Source: an uncultured Collinsella sp. (GTDB lineage: Bacteria; Actinomycetota; Coriobacteriia; Coriobacteriales; Coriobacteriaceae). From it: 64,000 nt of DNA. A program made the translations under genes and the position numbers. The stretch spans positions 33,454 to 97,453 of the forward strand of contig UQIL01000006.1 of NCBI GenBank assembly GCA_900541025.1. Reading direction: 5' to 3'. Shown here one piece after another: positions 41,941 through 49,527 of this stretch; position 1 is the first letter of the stretch; every line of letters starts with the position of its first letter. Below the pieces are notes generated by a model. It saw nothing but the letters and a program-made list of their open reading frames with translations. It was not told where the DNA came from and ran no database searches.

Positions 41941-42687
41941 ATGGAAAAGCTGGGAGTTATCGGCGGCATGGGCGCCGAGGCCACGTCGTATTACTACGAC
42001 CAGGTGGTGCGTCATACGGCTGCTGCCTGCGATCAGGAACATATCGACATGGTGGTACTCTCCAAGTCGACCATGCCCGACCGCACGCTGGCCATTAAGA
42101 CCGGCGAGCATGCCAAGCTGCTGGCGACCATGAAAGAGTGCGCCCAGGCACTCGAGTCGCTGGGCTGTGCGCACATTGCCATTCCCTGCAACACGTCACA
42201 CTACTTCTACGACCAGATCCAGTCGTTTACCACAGTGCCGATTATCCACATGCCGCGTGAGTCGGTGCGCTATGCCCTTGCGGGTGCGGTGATGGGGGAG
42301 TGCGAGTTCGACCCCAACCTGAGCATGCCGGCCGAGCCGGTGCACAAGATCGGCATTATGGGCACCGACGGAACCGTGGGCGCGGGCGTCTACGGCCGCG
42401 AATGTAAGGCTGCGGGTGTTGAGGTCGTCTATCCCAGCGAGAAACGTCAGAACGATGTGATGTCGCTTATCTACGATGATGTGAAGGCCGGACGTGAGCC
42501 CGATATGGATAAGTTCGACCGCGTGATGTGGGAGTTCGCCCGTAGCGGCTGCGACCGCGTCATCCTGGCCTGCACGGAGCTCTCGGTGCTGCAGAAATAC
42601 CGCGAGATGCCCGAGATCACCCTCGACGCCATGGACGTCTTGGTGCGCGAATCCGTCATCCGCAGCGGCGCCCCCTACCGCCAATAG
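41941..42687 (+). CDS. Aspartate/glutamate racemase family protein
   Basis: A 248-residue PLP-independent racemase of the aspartate racemase group. The N-terminus LGVIGGMGAEATSYYYDQVV, first catalytic Cys in IAIPCNTSHYFYD and second in VILACTELSVL are diagnostic. It interconverts L- and D-Asp (or Glu). AAGGAGGCGGCG precedes ATG 41941. It lies 84 bases after the ATP-grasp ligase, and I infer that it supplies D-Asp for that ligase. Confidence 0.88.
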   Translation: MEKLGVIGGMGAEATSYYYDQVVRHTAAACDQEHIDMVVLSKSTMPDRTLAIKTGEHAKLLATMKECAQALESLGCAHIAIPCNTSHYFYDQIQSFTTVPIIHMPRESVRYALAGAVMGECEFDPNLSMPAEPVHKIGIMGTDGTVGAGVYGRECKAAGVEVVYPSEKRQNDVMSLIYDDVKAGREPDMDKFDRVMWEFARSGCDRVILACTELSVLQKYREMPEITLDAMDVLVRESVIRSGAPYRQ

Positions 42688-42747
42688 CCCTCGATCTGCC
42701 AAAAAGGGACAGGTTTATTTTTGGTAGGTATTATCTGGGGAAACAGT

Positions 42748-42787
42748 AAAGGCCTCGGCTCGTTTGGTGCGAGCCGAGGCCTTTTGC
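42748..42787. terminator. Strong bidirectional terminator
   Basis: A perfect 15-bp stem (42748-42762 with 42770-42784), loop TTTGGTG, with T/A runs on both sides, between the convergent racemase and EcfT genes. The word GGGACAGG at 42708-42715 nearby resembles the REP-like repeats. Confidence 0.9.
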
Positions 42788-42813
42788 GTTGGGTGGTTGC
42801 TGTCGGTGGTGAA

Positions 42814-43560
42814 CTAGAACAGGAAGCCGATGGCGATGAGGGCGATGCTGACGATGAGCACGGCGATGTCCAGACCCTTGATGGGATAGCGCTTGTACGA
42901 GCTGGCGCGTGTGCGCAGATAGAAGCCGCGCTGTTCTGCCGCCAAGGCTGTGGCATCGGTCTTGCCCACGCTCGAGATGAGCAGTGGCACGCACAGTGGC
43001 AGCATGAGCTTAAGCTTCTTGATGGGGTTCTTGGTATCGTACTCGACGCCGCGTGCGGTCTGCGCCTCCATGATGGCATTCATCTCCTGACCAAACACCG
43101 GTACAAAGCGCAGCGCCGTGGTAAAGGTGAAGGCATAGCGATACGGCACATGCAGCACCTCGACGCAGGCGTTGGCAAGGTCGTTGAGCTTGGTCACCAT
43201 GAGCATGAGGATGAGTGGTAACGCCACACCCAGCAGGCGCAGGCAGGCCTTCGATCCTGTGATGAGGCCCGTGTCGGTGATAAAACCCCACACCACGTTG
43301 CCATCGCGCATAAAGGCCAGCTGGAGCATCAGCATGATAAGCGCGAGCGGAATCAGCAACTTGAGCAGCGAGAACAGACGGTCGACGACGCCGGCATAGG
43401 CACCCAGCGCAAGGGTGAGTGCCAAAAAGCCCAGCAGCGCCACGTAGGTGTCGGACAAAAAGATGCCGACGATGATGGCGGCGGCGAGGCCCAGTTTGAC
43501 GACGGGATTCAGGCGATGCAGCAGCGTATCGCCCGGCATGTAGTCGATGACGTTAACCAC
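42814..43560 (-). CDS. ecfT: ECF transporter transmembrane (T) component
   Basis: A 248-residue EcfT protein with about five membrane segments. The coupling helices contain the Ala-Arg-Gly type motif in MEAQTARGVEYDT and AAEQRGFYLRTR, which contact the ATPases. GTG 43560 is preferred: it overlaps the ATPase stop codon and has AAGGAG about 10 bases upstream. An ATG at 43593 would overlap the ATPase gene by 41 bases. It is the last gene of the operon and ends at the terminator 42748-42787. Confidence 0.9.
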   Translation of the reverse strand: MVNVIDYMPGDTLLHRLNPVVKLGLAAAIIVGIFLSDTYVALLGFLALTLALGAYAGVVDRLFSLLKLLIPLALIMLMLQLAFMRDGNVVWGFITDTGLITGSKACLRLLGVALPLILMLMVTKLNDLANACVEVLHVPYRYAFTFTTALRFVPVFGQEMNAIMEAQTARGVEYDTKNPIKKLKLMLPLCVPLLISSVGKTDATALAAEQRGFYLRTRASSYKRYPIKGLDIAVLIVSIALIAIGFLF

Positions 43561-45304
43561 GGTGGACCATCTCCTTGGTAATTCGAACGACATCGGTGAC
43601 CTCGCTCACCTGCGCAAAAGCGGGCGAGACGGAAGATGCCAGACGGCGCGAGAGTTCGATGACCTGGGGCGGCTCAACGTAGGCATGCTGCATGAGTTCG
43701 ATGTTCGAGAACAGCTCGTGCGTGCGGCCGCGATCGAGGATGCGGCCGTCGGCCATTACTACGATGCGCTCGGCAAAGTCGGAGACGACTTCCATGTCGT
43801 GGCAGACCATGATTACGGCGCAGCCACGCTCGGCCATGGTACGCACCGTTTCCATGACGGTCATGCACTCGCGGTAATCAAGGCCGCTCGTGGGCTCGTC
43901 GAGCACCACGATTTTGGGCTCTACGACCATGACGGAGGCGAGTGCCACCATTTGTCGCTGGCCGCGCGAAAGCGAGAAAGGCGCCTCGTCGGCCGGCAAG
44001 CCAAAGCGGTCGATGACGAGTTGGGCACGACGCAGAGCCTCGGCGCGGTCCATGCCGCCAAGCTCCAAGCCAAAGGCGACCTCGTCGAGCACGGTGTCCT
44101 TGCAGATTTGACGGTCAGGGTTTTGGAAGAGGGTTGCGACCTCGCGGGCAATGCGGCTCGTGGGGACGGTTGCGGTATCCAGTCCCGTGACGCGCACGCT
44201 GCCCGAGGCGGGCTTGAGCAGACCCGTGAGCAGCTTGGTGAGCGTGGTCTTGCCGGCACCGTTTTGGCCGACGATGCCCACGAGCTCGCCAGGATAGAGC
44301 GTCAGGCTAAGGTCGTGTACGGCGGCTCCGCCATTGGGATAGGCAAACTCAACATGGTCGAAGGTGAGTACGGGTTCGGCGTCCTTGGCATGAGGGCGCA
44401 ACGACGGTGCATGCGGGGAACCGGCGGGCGCTTGGGCGTCGCTGGCAGCATGTGCGGGGTCGACGATGCCCGAAATCAGGCGCTCGGCCTCATCGACATC
44501 CAAACAGGGGGTGCCGCTTGCCAGGCCGTCGGCCTCGAGACTATTGAAGATACGCGTTACGCGGGGACAGTCGACGCCAATAGTACGAAGCTCATCGGTG
44601 TGCGCGAAGACCTCATGCGGCTCGCCCTGCAGCGCGATTTCGCCATGGTTGAGCACGAGCACGCGGTTGCAATACTCCGAGAGCAGGGCGACCTTTTGTT
44701 CAACGACCACGATGGTGATGCCAAGTGTGCGGTTTGCCTCGCGCAGGGTCTCGAAGACCAGTGTGGAGCTGGCGGGGTCGAGTGCTGCGGTGGGCTCGTC
44801 GAGTACCAGTACGCGGGGGCGCATGGGGAGGATGGCGGCGATGGCCACCTTTTGCTTCTGTCCGCCCGAGAGGGTGGCGATCTCGCGGTCGCGCAGGTCG
44901 CTGATACCGACGGTCTCGAGCGTCTCGTTTACACGCTGCTCGATCTGGTCGTGAGGGACGCCAAAGTTCTCCAGGCCAAAAAGCATCTCGTCCTCGACGA
45001 CCGAGGCGACCATCTGCGTGTCTATGTCCTGCAACACGCTTCCGACGATCTGTGACACATCGGTGAGCGAGACCTCGCAGGTGTCGTGGCCGTCAACCAC
45101 GACGGAGCCAAAGAACGTGCCGGTGTAGTGGTGGGGCACAGCGCCCGACAGGCAGGCGGCAAGCGTGGACTTGCCGGCGCCCGAGGGCCCGATGATGCCG
45201 ATGAAATCTCCCTTGTTCACGTCGAGCGAGATGTGCTTAAGCGCCTGCTCGGTCTGCGTACCATAGGAGAACGAGACATCGTCGACGTTGATGATCGTTT
45301 TCAT
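43553..45304 (-). CDS. ecfA: Fused double ATP-binding (A1A2) component of an ECF transporter
   Basis: A 583-residue protein with two ABC ATPase domains joined by an Ala/Pro/His-rich linker (about residues 275-310). Domain 1: GPSGAGKST, LSGGQKQKVA, VLVLDEPTAALD. Domain 2: GQNGAGKTT, a changed signature LSRGQRQMVA, IVVLDEPTSGLD. Energy-coupling-factor transporters usually have separate EcfA and EcfA'; the fused form is known in some lineages. GAAAGG precedes the ATG. It is co-directional with two S components upstream and ecfT downstream. Confidence 0.92.
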   Translation of the reverse strand: MKTIINVDDVSFSYGTQTEQALKHISLDVNKGDFIGIIGPSGAGKSTLAACLSGAVPHHYTGTFFGSVVVDGHDTCEVSLTDVSQIVGSVLQDIDTQMVASVVEDEMLFGLENFGVPHDQIEQRVNETLETVGISDLRDREIATLSGGQKQKVAIAAILPMRPRVLVLDEPTAALDPASSTLVFETLREANRTLGITIVVVEQKVALLSEYCNRVLVLNHGEIALQGEPHEVFAHTDELRTIGVDCPRVTRIFNSLEADGLASGTPCLDVDEAERLISGIVDPAHAASDAQAPAGSPHAPSLRPHAKDAEPVLTFDHVEFAYPNGGAAVHDLSLTLYPGELVGIVGQNGAGKTTLTKLLTGLLKPASGSVRVTGLDTATVPTSRIAREVATLFQNPDRQICKDTVLDEVAFGLELGGMDRAEALRRAQLVIDRFGLPADEAPFSLSRGQRQMVALASVMVVEPKIVVLDEPTSGLDYRECMTVMETVRTMAERGCAVIMVCHDMEVVSDFAERIVVMADGRILDRGRTHELFSNIELMQHAYVEPPQVIELSRRLASSVSPAFAQVSEVTDVVRITKEMVHRG

Positions 45305-45322
45305 GGATACCTTTCATGGTCA

Positions 45323-45366
45323 TTGGGGACGTTCTTAAATGACGAGTCGTTTAAGAACGTCCCCAA
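45323..45366. repeat. 17-bp perfect inverted repeat (REP-like)
   Basis: TTGGGGACGTTCTTAAA (45323-45339) pairs perfectly with 45350-45366 around a 10-base loop that itself has GAC/GTC. It lies in the operon gap between the second S component and the ATPase gene. A further hairpin GGGCCGC/GCGGCCC (45399-45405 with 45412-45418) follows. Confidence 0.7.
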
Positions 45367-45433
45367 ATGCTAGCTGTTTGGGACAGTCTTTGGTGATGGG
45401 GCCGCTAACGCGCGGCCCGTCCATCATATCAGG

Positions 45434-45985
45434 CTAATTGTTGAGCACCTTGCGCAGGGGGAAGAAGAGAGCCTGGACCACGACGGCGTTGAAGATGGCG
45501 GTGCCGAGCACGATGGGCACCTTGGCGAGCGCGGTGGGCAGCGCGGTACCCATGATGACGGTGCCCAGGACGGCGAAGAGGGCACCCGAGACCAGGGTGG
45601 TGAGCAGGCCGGCGATGAAGGGGTTGACCTTGTTGCCGCCGATGTTGGACTTGACGAGCGCCGCCATCGTCAGCGCGCCAGCAAGCTCGGTCACAAAGTT
45701 GAGGCCGGGGATTGACGTGGTGATCTGGATGACGGCGGCTGACAGGATGCCAAAGATGGCTGCCTGGGCAAAGCTCGCCTGCGTGAGTGCGATGGCCAGG
45801 GCGTAGGCGGCAATGATGAACTGCGGCTTGATACCCGTTGCGGCAAGCGCGTTGCCCACGGTCATGTTGAGGATAAAGCCGGCGGCAAGGAGGACGGCGA
45901 GCAGGACGAGCGAGGTGATATCGAGGATGCCTTTGTCGGAAGCGGCGTTGGCAGAAATAGTACGAGCCTGAGTGTCGGTGGCCAT
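45434..45985 (-). CDS. ECF transporter S component (second copy), candidate tryptophan-type
   Basis: A 183-residue membrane protein with six hydrophobic segments, paralogous to the 46194 gene: ILDITSLVLLAVLLAAGFILNMTVG, SAAVIQITTSIPGLNFVTELAG, and the C-terminal IFNAVVVQALFFPLRKVL. S components bind the substrate and dock on the EcfT-A module. AAGGAGAACATC precedes the ATG. Substrate is inferred from the Trp-codon leader of the operon. Two different S components in one operon may serve related substrates or form a heteromer. Confidence 0.82.
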   Translation of the reverse strand: MATDTQARTISANAASDKGILDITSLVLLAVLLAAGFILNMTVGNALAATGIKPQFIIAAYALAIALTQASFAQAAIFGILSAAVIQITTSIPGLNFVTELAGALTMAALVKSNIGGNKVNPFIAGLLTTLVSGALFAVLGTVIMGTALPTALAKVPIVLGTAIFNAVVVQALFFPLRKVLNN

Positions 45986-46088
45986 GATGTTCTCCTTAAG
46001 GTGGGATTTGAGATAAGAGTGTCCTAGACCCCCACGAAAGGGGTTAAATCGAAAAGGGGATTAATTTTGAATAATGAAGCATGGAGAC

Positions 46089-46186
46089 GGCTTTACGAGG
46101 GCCCCAGGTTGGCGCGAAAGAGGAGCGAAGCGTACTTGGGCACGCGAGCGACGAATGAACGCCAAGATGGGGTGGCTCGTAAAGCC
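46089..46186 (-). ncRNA. Structured element family, copy 2 (between the two S-component genes)
   Basis: Read on the minus strand: P1 CTCGTAAAGCC/GGCTTTACGAG family pair (46176-46186 with 46089-46099, perfect 11 bp), P2 CCCCA/TGGGG, P3 TTGGCG/CGCCAA (46160-46165 with 46109-46114), and P4 GCGTGC-CCAA-GTACGC (46130-46145), which needs one G-U pair and so fits only this strand. The loop words GTTCA, CGTCG and CTCCTCTTTC are conserved. It starts 8 bases after the stop codon of the first S-component gene. Confidence 0.68.
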
Positions 46187-46193
46187 GAGCGGG

Positions 46194-46766
46194 TTAGTTG
46201 AGCCTAAGGGCCTTCTGGATGGGCAAGTAGAGGGCACCGACCAGAATGGCGTTAAAGACGGCGGTCATGGCGACGACAGGCAGCATGGCGGCAGCGAGCT
46301 CGCCCACCACGCCGAGCATGGCCATCTTGATAGCCATGAAGATGACGCCCGAGACAAAGGTGGTCACGAAGGTGGCGACAATGGCGACGACAGGCTTAAC
46401 TTGGCCGTTCTTGCCGGCAGCGTTGACGATGGCGGCCATAAGCATGGCGGCGATGCCCTCGGCGGCAAAATCGATGAACGGCGAGGTGGTGGTGATCTGG
46501 ATCACGGCGGCAGAGATGAGGCCGATGATGAGCGCCTGACCGATGTTGGGGCGCACGACCAAGATGGTGAGGCAGAAGGCCGAGATGATGAACTCGGGGC
46601 TGATCATGCCGCCCGAGATGCCCGAGATGGCCTTACCGACGGTGAAGTTGAGGATAAAGCCGGCGGCAAGCAGGATGGCGAGTAGGACGAGGGCGCGGAC
46701 ATCGAGTTTGCCGCGGTCGGCGGTCTGGACGGTGCGGGGCTGGGTGGCGGTGGTGTTCTGAGACAT
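46194..46766 (-). CDS. ECF transporter S component (first copy), tryptophan-type by its leader
   Basis: A 190-residue protein with six hydrophobic segments, similar to the 45434 gene: LDVRALVLLAILLAAGFILNFTVGKAI, SAAVIQITTTSPFIDFAAEG and FNAILVGALYLPIQKALRLN. ATG 46766 is preceded by GAAAGGA; an upstream ATG at 46796 has no site. It is the first structural gene after a leader peptide with three adjacent Trp codons and a terminator, so tryptophan (or a Trp-derived compound) is the likely cargo. Confidence 0.83.
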   Translation of the reverse strand: MSQNTTATQPRTVQTADRGKLDVRALVLLAILLAAGFILNFTVGKAISGISGGMISPEFIISAFCLTILVVRPNIGQALIIGLISAAVIQITTTSPFIDFAAEGIAAMLMAAIVNAAGKNGQVKPVVAIVATFVTTFVSGVIFMAIKMAMLGVVGELAAAMLPVVAMTAVFNAILVGALYLPIQKALRLN

Positions 46767-46843
46767 GGTGAAAATCCTTTCGGAATGGGAGTGCAAGAGA
46801 AAAGCGGAGGCGCGTGATGCGAATGCGATCGGGCTCGAGATAG

Positions 46844-46874
46844 AAAAAGGCCCCCGGTCGAAACCGGAGGCCTT
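46844..46874 (-). terminator. Attenuator terminator of the ECF operon
   Basis: On the minus strand AAGGCCTCCGGT and ACCGGGGGCCTT form a 12-bp stem (one G-U) with tetraloop TTCG and a following TTTTT. It lies between the Trp leader peptide and the first S component. The leader segment CGGTCGA (46917-46923) can pair with TCGACCG in the loop and 3' arm (46855-46861), giving an antiterminator. A second 21-base complementarity (46921-46941 with 46812-46832, one mismatch) encloses the terminator. Confidence 0.85.
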
Positions 46875-46910
46875 CCAATCACCTAGAGCGCAAAAACAGG
46901 CGTGAGGGAC

Positions 46911-46979
46911 TCACTGTCGACCGATCGTATTCGCATCACGCCACCACCAGTTGTTGAGAGACGTCATCGTGTTCTTCAT
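46911..46979 (-). CDS. 22-residue leader peptide with Trp-Trp-Trp
   Basis: The peptide is MKNTMTSLNNWWWRDANTIG followed by RQ. Trp codons 11-13 (46941-46949) are consecutive, and AAAGGAG sits 8 bases before the ATG. The stop codon is just before the antiterminator/terminator region. This is the standard design of a tryptophan-responsive transcription attenuator: stalling on Trp codons frees the antiterminator. Too short for automatic gene finders. The rest of 46767-47157 holds the terminator, a TATAGT box (47038-47043) and the terminator of the next gene. Confidence 0.85.
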   Translation of the reverse strand: MKNTMTSLNNWWWRDANTIGRQ

Positions 46980-47113
46980 GTCGGTGGCTCCTTTCGTGAT
47001 GCCATGGCGCGGTCGCACCTAGTTGCTGTTGCGCTGCACTATAGCACAGCGAAGTGTGTGCGGGGAAATCTTTTTTGAAAAGATTTCAGGCGGGTTTCCC
47101 GCCGGTCAAAAAG

Positions 47114-47145
47114 GCGGGCGGGACGAACCGTGCCATCCCGCCCGC
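47114..47145 (-). terminator. Terminator of the C69 dipeptidase gene
   Basis: Stem GCGGGCGGGA/TCCCGCCCGC (47114-47123 with 47136-47145), followed on the minus strand by CTTTTTG. Confidence 0.85.
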
Positions 47146-47157
47146 ACCAGCGAGGGG

Positions 47158-49119
47158 CTACTCCTTATTGCGGCGATAGAGGAAGTAGCCGCCTGCGAAG
47201 ATAACGGCAACACCGGCGACGGCGAATGCAGCCACCATACGGCCATCAAAACGATCACCGGTGGTGGGCAGGCCGCCCTTGGTGTTCGTCTTGTTGGTGG
47301 TTACCGTGGTCGTGGTATCCGACTTACCAGGCTTCTCGGGCTTGGTGGCGGGCTGCTCGGGCTTAGTGGGCTGCTCAGACTGCTCGGGGGTGCTGGGCTG
47401 TTCGGGCTTACCGGGCTGCTCGGGAGTGCCGGGCTGATCCGGGGTGACCGGGTCGGTGGCAAGGGCGTCCTGGGCGTAGGTGATGGACTCCTTGAGGCCC
47501 TTGGTCTCGGTGTTCAGGTCGCTCGGGGTGAAGCGCTCGTCAAAGTTTCCGGCCTTCTGATAAGCGCGCATCTCCTGGAGCAGGGCCTTGCACTTCTTGT
47601 AGGTGTTCTCGGTGGCAGCCTTGCCTGCCTTGTTGGCCAGAGCGGTGCGACCCTCGGTGGTCGTCTCGGCCAGCATAGCGGCGTCAACTTCCTTGTTCTG
47701 CTCGATGAGCTCGTTCTGGAGCGCGTCGAGGTAGGTGCGGACACTGGTACCAAGGGTGTCAGGGTTCTCAAAGCAGAGCGAGCTGATGTCCATGAGGACG
47801 TAGTTAATGGAGTTCTCGGGCTCCTCGTTGTACACGACGTCTTTCGCATTGCAGTGGTCGAAGGAGACGGTCTGATCGCTGAAGTAGGGGCTAACTTCAG
47901 TTATCAGAGCGGAGTACAGCGGGATGGCGACAGAGTACGCGGCACGGGAGAGCATTTCCCACTGGATGGTAGCGACTTCGGGATCATACCCGCGACGAAT
48001 CTGGAAGAGATTGATCTCGGTGTTGCGCTCGCTGCCGATGCAATAAACGCCATCAGTGTTCGCGTTGAGACCAGGGACGTTCTCTCCGCGGTTGCCGAAG
48101 GCACGAATCAGCTCAAAGGTGCTCCAACCAGACTTGCCAGGCTTGAAGAACAGAGGCTGGATTTCGCTGACCATAGCTCCCTTTTGGACGGGTTTTCCAT
48201 CCTTATCGGTGATAGTTTTATTTTCGTAATCCGTGCCTTCGGTCAGCTGGCTAGCAAAATAATGGCGGCCTTGCACATAGCGGGACCATTGGTTAACGCC
48301 AGAATCGGCGAGGCTTTCGCCATACGTTTGGGCGACATCGAATTTACCGTCAGCGGAGTATTTGGCGAAACCCTTCTCCACGGGCATGGACTCGATGTCC
48401 TTGGAGTGCAGGCAGTTCTCAGTATCGTTCAGGTCGACATCGTAGTTGAGGCTGCCGATGTTGGGGTTGAGTGAGGCGACGTCGTCGGCCAGCTTCATGG
48501 CAATCCATTGATGGGCAGAAAGCGTGGCGAACAGCCAGGTCTCGTTGTTGTCGGCGATAATGATCTGGTCGTTAGTGCAAGTGCCCTGCTCGTCGATCAG
48601 GCTGCCGAGGAGCTCGACGCCCTCGCGGGCATTGGCGCTCTGGCCCAGGATGACGCTGCCGTAGCTGTACTCGCCGATGCCGGTAGCCTCATCGATTGGG
48701 TCTGCTGCTTTGGCATCCTCGTTATAGGAGGTGCTCAGCGTAGCGGAGCAAGAGACACCCTTCTCGTTGATACCGGCTTCGGAGTAGGCGTCGGTGTGGC
48801 CCTCCCAATTGGAGGGATGGTCACGTACGTAGCTGTAGCGATATGTAGGCTTATTCGAAGTGTATTCGAAAGCAGACTCATTCGAGCTGTACGTAAAGCC
48901 GGCTTCGTGGGCGGGTTCGATGCCATAGTGCTTGAGATAGCGCTTGCCAAAGTCCTCGGCACGGCCATAGTACGTGTTGCCGTCGGCCGTTAGATCTTTG
49001 CCCATGTACATCTGCGTGCAGGCGAGCGCAGAGGTCGGCATGGACATGATGGTTGCAGCTCCAAAGGCGAGGCCTATGCCCAGCTTTTTGAGTGCGTTGA
49101 CGGGGTGAGTTTTCCTCAT
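47158..49119 (-). CDS. Cell-wall-anchored C69 family dipeptidase
   Basis: A 653-residue secreted protein. A signal peptide ends at ALA, and Cys34 directly follows (CTQMYMGKDLTADG), which is the usual N-terminal nucleophile of C69 Ntn-hydrolases such as PepD. YYGRAEDFG, GINEKGVSCSAT and IADNNETWLF are family segments. Residues about 560-615 are Pro/Glu/Gln repeats (variations on TPEQPGKPEQP), and the C-terminus has LPTTGDR, a membrane segment and RRNKE, a sortase sorting signal. It is likely a surface dipeptidase. A hairpin AAGCCCTCTG/CAGAGGGCTT (49139-49162) lies in its 5' leader. Confidence 0.9.
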   Translation of the reverse strand: MRKTHPVNALKKLGIGLAFGAATIMSMPTSALACTQMYMGKDLTADGNTYYGRAEDFGKRYLKHYGIEPAHEAGFTYSSNESAFEYTSNKPTYRYSYVRDHPSNWEGHTDAYSEAGINEKGVSCSATLSTSYNEDAKAADPIDEATGIGEYSYGSVILGQSANAREGVELLGSLIDEQGTCTNDQIIIADNNETWLFATLSAHQWIAMKLADDVASLNPNIGSLNYDVDLNDTENCLHSKDIESMPVEKGFAKYSADGKFDVAQTYGESLADSGVNQWSRYVQGRHYFASQLTEGTDYENKTITDKDGKPVQKGAMVSEIQPLFFKPGKSGWSTFELIRAFGNRGENVPGLNANTDGVYCIGSERNTEINLFQIRRGYDPEVATIQWEMLSRAAYSVAIPLYSALITEVSPYFSDQTVSFDHCNAKDVVYNEEPENSINYVLMDISSLCFENPDTLGTSVRTYLDALQNELIEQNKEVDAAMLAETTTEGRTALANKAGKAATENTYKKCKALLQEMRAYQKAGNFDERFTPSDLNTETKGLKESITYAQDALATDPVTPDQPGTPEQPGKPEQPSTPEQSEQPTKPEQPATKPEKPGKSDTTTTVTTNKTNTKGGLPTTGDRFDGRMVAAFAVAGVAVIFAGGYFLYRRNKE

Positions 49120-49349
49120 AATCCCTCCCAGCGTGCGAAAGCCCTCTGTCGCCAGAGGGCTTCAGCCAATAAAGACACTCCCTTAGCGTAACGAATCGGA
49201 AACAATATTCATCTATGAAAAATACTTACTCGATAAGCGTAATGAAATATACGATGAGCGGTTAATTATACTCAGTCTGTAGCTTTAGCCAAATAAAGAC
49301 GCCCTGCAATTACTGCATCTGGATAAAGCGTCCGGAAATACCGAAATGA

Positions 49350-49389
49350 AAAATCCCCCGCTGTTTGGCAAATGCATAAACAGCGGGGG
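49350..49389 (-). terminator. Terminator of the lipid kinase/small protein transcript
   Basis: Stem CCCCCGCTGTTT/AAACAGCGGGGG (49355-49366 with 49378-49389), followed on the minus strand by ATTTTTC. The remainder of 49120-49425 is AT-rich leader/promoter DNA for the dipeptidase without a gene. Confidence 0.9.
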
Positions 49390-49425
49390 AGATGATAATC
49401 GGATGAATATCATACCAATGTGGAA

Positions 49426-49518
49426 TTACTTCTTCCGGCGGTGGATCACGTTAATCGCATAGCCGACGAGCATGGCCAGGACGATGACGATAAAACCGAG
49501 CAGGGGATTGTCGTTCAT
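49426..49518 (-). CDS. 30-residue single-pass membrane peptide
   Basis: The reading frame encodes MNDNPLLGFIVIVLAMLVGY then AINVIHRRKK: one membrane helix (about residues 6-25) with a basic end. GGAGGA lies 4-6 bases before the ATG and a strong terminator follows, so this is a proper small gene. It begins 9 bases after the stop codon of the diacylglycerol kinase-like gene, so they form an operon. It may be a small regulator or membrane partner of that kinase. I know no named family for it. Confidence 0.7.
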   Translation of the reverse strand: MNDNPLLGFIVIVLAMLVGYAINVIHRRKK

Positions 49519-49527
49519 AGGGTCCTC

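Noticed and set aside
43547..45055. A 502-codon plus-strand frame opposite the ECF ATPase
   Set aside because: The minus strand has two complete ABC domains with Walker motifs; the plus frame has no recognisable domain.
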